64,000 nt of DNA. Origin: JBQTGK01 sp052400665 (GTDB lineage: Bacteria; Bacteroidota; Bacteroidia; Bacteroidales; Marinifilaceae). The stretch lies in the NCBI GenBank assembly GCA_052400665.1, contig JBQTGK010000001.1. One strand, written 5' to 3'. Numbering within the stretch: the stretch's first letter is position 1; each line of letters opens with the position of its first letter. A model generated the notes under the pieces. The model was given only the letters and a program-made list of their open reading frames with translations. It searched no databases and was not told the origin of the DNA. A program made the translations under genes and the position numbers. Shown here piece after piece: positions 61,918 through 64,000 of the stretch.

Positions 61918-63714
61918 ATGAAAAGTTTCTTCAAATTTACGTTTGCTTCCATTGTTGGAGTTATTATAGGTGGATTTATTCTGCTTTTTTTAGGAATAAT
62001 GATAATTGCAGGAATTGCATCAAGTTCAGATAAAGCTGTTGATATTAAAGATAAAAGTATTCTTGAAATTAAGCTAAATAAACAACTTGCAGACCGATCG
62101 TCCGATAATCCGTTTGATGATTTAGACTTACCTGGAATGAACAATAAATCGACAGTTGGCCTTACGACAATTATAAAAAGTATTGAAAAAGCAAAAACCG
62201 ATGATAAAATTAAAGGTATCTACTTGAATATTGGAGAAATATCTGGAAGTTTTGGAGGAATTGCTTCTATTGAAGAAATTAGAAATAAATTGAAAGAATT
62301 TAAAGAAAGTGGAAAATTTATTCTTAGCTATAACAACTACGGTTATTCACAAAAAACTTATTATTTAAATTCTGTTGCTGATAGTATTTACCTAAATCCT
62401 GAAGCTGGTTTGTTTATTGTTGGTATGGGCGGAGAAATGACATTCTATCGTAAATTTTTACAAAAAATTGGTGTAGAAGCTCAAGTTATTCGCGTTGGAA
62501 AATACAAATCGGCTACCGAACAATTTTTCAGGGATGACATGAGTGCTGAAAGTCGCACACAAACAATGGCTTATATTGGAGATATTTGGAATCAAATTTT
62601 GACTGGTATTTCAGAAGAAAGAGGTATTTCTGTAAAGAAATTAAATGAGTTAGTTGACAACTTTGCAATCAGAAAAGCCAGCGATGCAAAAGATAATAAC
62701 TTAATTGATGGTGTAATTTATCAGGATGAAATGAATGCTAAATTACGCAAGCTTACAGATATTAAAGAAGGTAAGAAGCTTAGATTAGTTAGTATTTCAG
62801 ATTATTCTAAATCGCCAGATGCAGATAAAAAATATTCGAAGAATAAAATTGCTGTTGTTTATGCAAGTGGAGCTATTGGGATGGAACAAAGCGAAACTGC
62901 CATTGGTCCAGAGCTAGCAAATTCAATTCGTAAAGCTCGTCGCGATTCAAGTATTAAAGCCATCGTTTTACGTGTTAATTCACCAGGTGGAAGCGCATTG
63001 GTTTCTGATATTATCTGGAGAGAAGTTGAATTGGCATCTCAAGTTAAGCCAGTAATTGCATCGATGGGTGATGTTGCTGCTTCTGGTGGTTATTATATTT
63101 CTTGCGCTGCCGACACTATTGTTGCTGATAAAAATACAATTACCGGTTCAATTGGAATTTATGGATTGTTTTTCTCAGGTGAAGAATTAATTAAAAATAA
63201 ACTGGGTTTAACTACAGATTCTTTCGGAACCAATAAACACTCTGCTTTTGGTGGTGGCAATCCTTTAATGGTTTTACCAATATCGTCAAGAAAATTTACT
63301 CCAACTGAAAAAGAGATTATTCAGGGCATAATTAATAATGGCTACGATACATTCCTAACACGCGTAGCTGATGGACGAAAGAGATCTAAAGAAGAAATTC
63401 ATGAAATAGCACAAGGTAGAGTTTGGAGTGCCACAGATGCGAAAGAAAATGGTCTGGTTGATGTTTTAGGTGGTTTGGAAACAGCTATCGAAATTGCGAA
63501 AGAAAAAGCCGGTTTAGAAGAATACCGATTGGTTTCTCTTCCTAAACAAAAAGATCCAATTGAAGAATTAGTTAAAGGATTAACTGGAGAGGTAAAAATT
63601 AAAATTCTTAAGAATGAACTTGGGGATACTTACAAATTCTACGATCAAGCTCAAAACCTAATTAATCTAGGAGGAATTCAGGCGCGTATACCTTACCAAA
63701 TTGAATTGAATTAA
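61918..63714 (+). CDS. sppA: Signal peptide peptidase SppA, 67-kDa type
   Basis: SppA is a membrane-anchored serine protease that degrades cleaved signal peptides. An N-terminal helix (about 10-35) is followed by two tandem SppA domains. The catalytic dyad is split between them: Lys197 in GKYKSATEQF and Ser389 in DVAASGGYYIS. SPGGSALVSD and ITGSIGIYG also match the family. The 598-residue length is typical of the long form. It precedes lpxK by about 220 bp, after a terminator. Confidence 0.93.
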   Translation: MKSFFKFTFASIVGVIIGGFILLFLGIMIIAGIASSSDKAVDIKDKSILEIKLNKQLADRSSDNPFDDLDLPGMNNKSTVGLTTIIKSIEKAKTDDKIKGIYLNIGEISGSFGGIASIEEIRNKLKEFKESGKFILSYNNYGYSQKTYYLNSVADSIYLNPEAGLFIVGMGGEMTFYRKFLQKIGVEAQVIRVGKYKSATEQFFRDDMSAESRTQTMAYIGDIWNQILTGISEERGISVKKLNELVDNFAIRKASDAKDNNLIDGVIYQDEMNAKLRKLTDIKEGKKLRLVSISDYSKSPDADKKYSKNKIAVVYASGAIGMEQSETAIGPELANSIRKARRDSSIKAIVLRVNSPGGSALVSDIIWREVELASQVKPVIASMGDVAASGGYYISCAADTIVADKNTITGSIGIYGLFFSGEELIKNKLGLTTDSFGTNKHSAFGGGNPLMVLPISSRKFTPTEKEIIQGIINNGYDTFLTRVADGRKRSKEEIHEIAQGRVWSATDAKENGLVDVLGGLETAIEIAKEKAGLEEYRLVSLPKQKDPIEELVKGLTGEVKIKILKNELGDTYKFYDQAQNLINLGGIQARIPYQIELN

Positions 63715-63735
63715 ACTCAAAATTATACACTAATT

Positions 63736-63766
63736 AAAAATCCTCATGAAATTGAGGATTTTTTTT
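63736..63766 (+). terminator. Rho-independent terminator of sppA
   Basis: AAAAATCCTCA and TGAGGATTTTT pair around a six-base loop with a T-run of ten. It lies 22 bp past the sppA stop. Confidence 0.9.
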
Positions 63767-63931
63767 ATGCAATAATACCCACGAACTTAGTATCTTGTTA
63801 AAAATATTGGCATCTTTAATTCTATTAAATACTTTTAGATAACTCTATACATTAAAATAGTAAGTAAATTTGTCTCTGAAAAATATAAAATCAATTTATA
63901 TTTTTGATTTTACAGCCTAAATTAGGATTGA

Positions 63932-64000
63932 ATGAAAGCACTATCTCGTTTATTAAAGAGCCTACTTATTCCGTTTAGTTTACTTTACGGCTTCATTGTT
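63932..64000 (+). CDS. lpxK: Tetraacyldisaccharide 4'-kinase, N-terminal fragment (3' partial)
   Basis: The first 23 codons read MKALSRLLKSLLIPFSLLYG and continue past the window end. The LLIPFSLLYG hydrophobic anchor is the usual start of LpxK, which phosphorylates the lipid A precursor at the 4' position. Bacteroidota often place lpxK after sppA. The identification rests on a short N-terminal piece and on neighbourhood. Confidence 0.65.
   Translation, partial: MKALSRLLKSLLIPFSLLYGFIV

Noticed and set aside
1..64000. Prophage, insertion sequence, integron or defence island
   Set aside because: No integrase, transposase, phage structural or restriction genes are seen; gene content is housekeeping and envelope.

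Overview
The window looks like a chromosomal stretch of an anaerobic or facultative Bacteroidota bacterium, probably in the Bacteroidales/Marinilabiliales range; genus cannot be fixed from sequence alone. The reasons are low GC content, TAnnTTTG-type -7 promoter boxes (one perfect TTTTG-N19-TATCTTTG before the tRNA genes), families typical of Bacteroidota (DUF6132, LPP20-like lipoproteins, GIN/DUF2807 protein, CarboxypepD_reg-like secreted proteins, TPR-histidine kinases), a four-subunit ferredoxin-dependent 2-oxoacid oxidoreductase, and a two-gene methylmalonyl-CoA mutase. I see no phage, insertion sequence, CRISPR array or rRNA. A run of 97 Ns at 59231-59327 is an assembly gap.

Layout. 1-10.4 kb: a 5'-truncated ferric-reductase-like flavoprotein, a trans-sulfuration PLP enzyme, a PAS histidine kinase, then a leftward porG-porD-porA-porB operon plus an aminotransferase, with a divergent Lrp/AsnC regulator. 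This block fits amino-acid fermentation (transamination, then oxidation to acyl-CoA). 10.4-16.5 kb: pyrophosphatase, a cation/proton antiporter, YifB/ComM ATPase, GmhA and a voltage-gated-type potassium channel. 16.7-22.1 kb: a rightward cluster of a small membrane protein, mutL, two rhomboid proteases and an EEP-fold protein. 22.1-28.7 kb: leftward MORN lipoprotein, DUF58 protein, thioredoxin and a 1458-residue DnaE with a fused N-terminal exonuclease. 29-33.9 kb: rpsP-rimM, a thioesterase, a GIN adhesin-like protein, tsaC, dapD and a UDG-like protein.

33.9-36.6 kb carries three tandem paralogous secreted proteins of unknown function, converging on a cardiolipin synthase. 38.2-43.2 kb has prmC-recX, two lipoproteins, and prfB with its programmed +1 frameshift; a decayed copy of the prfB 5' end and recoding site lies just upstream. 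43.7-51.3 kb holds ArsC-like and EEP proteins, the highly codon-biased mutA-mutB pair, and several small envelope proteins. 51.3-58.8 kb has an MBL hydrolase, mpl, a TPR histidine kinase lacking the phospho-acceptor His, a 4-hydroxybutyrate-type CoA-transferase, a candidate small RNA, and oxyR. 59-64 kb has two tandem tRNA-Glu genes, the gap, rpsT, radC, upp, folK, sppA and the start of lpxK.

The best leads for novelty are the duplicated RF2 recoding leader, the polymerase with two apparently intact exonuclease domains, the three-paralog secreted family, the His-less TPR kinase, the candidate small RNA at 57.6-57.7 kb and the perfect 30-nt palindrome at 32.04 kb. Most other genes are ordinary housekeeping genes. 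Several start codons were moved to internal ATGs that fit family lengths better; alternatives are given in the entries.
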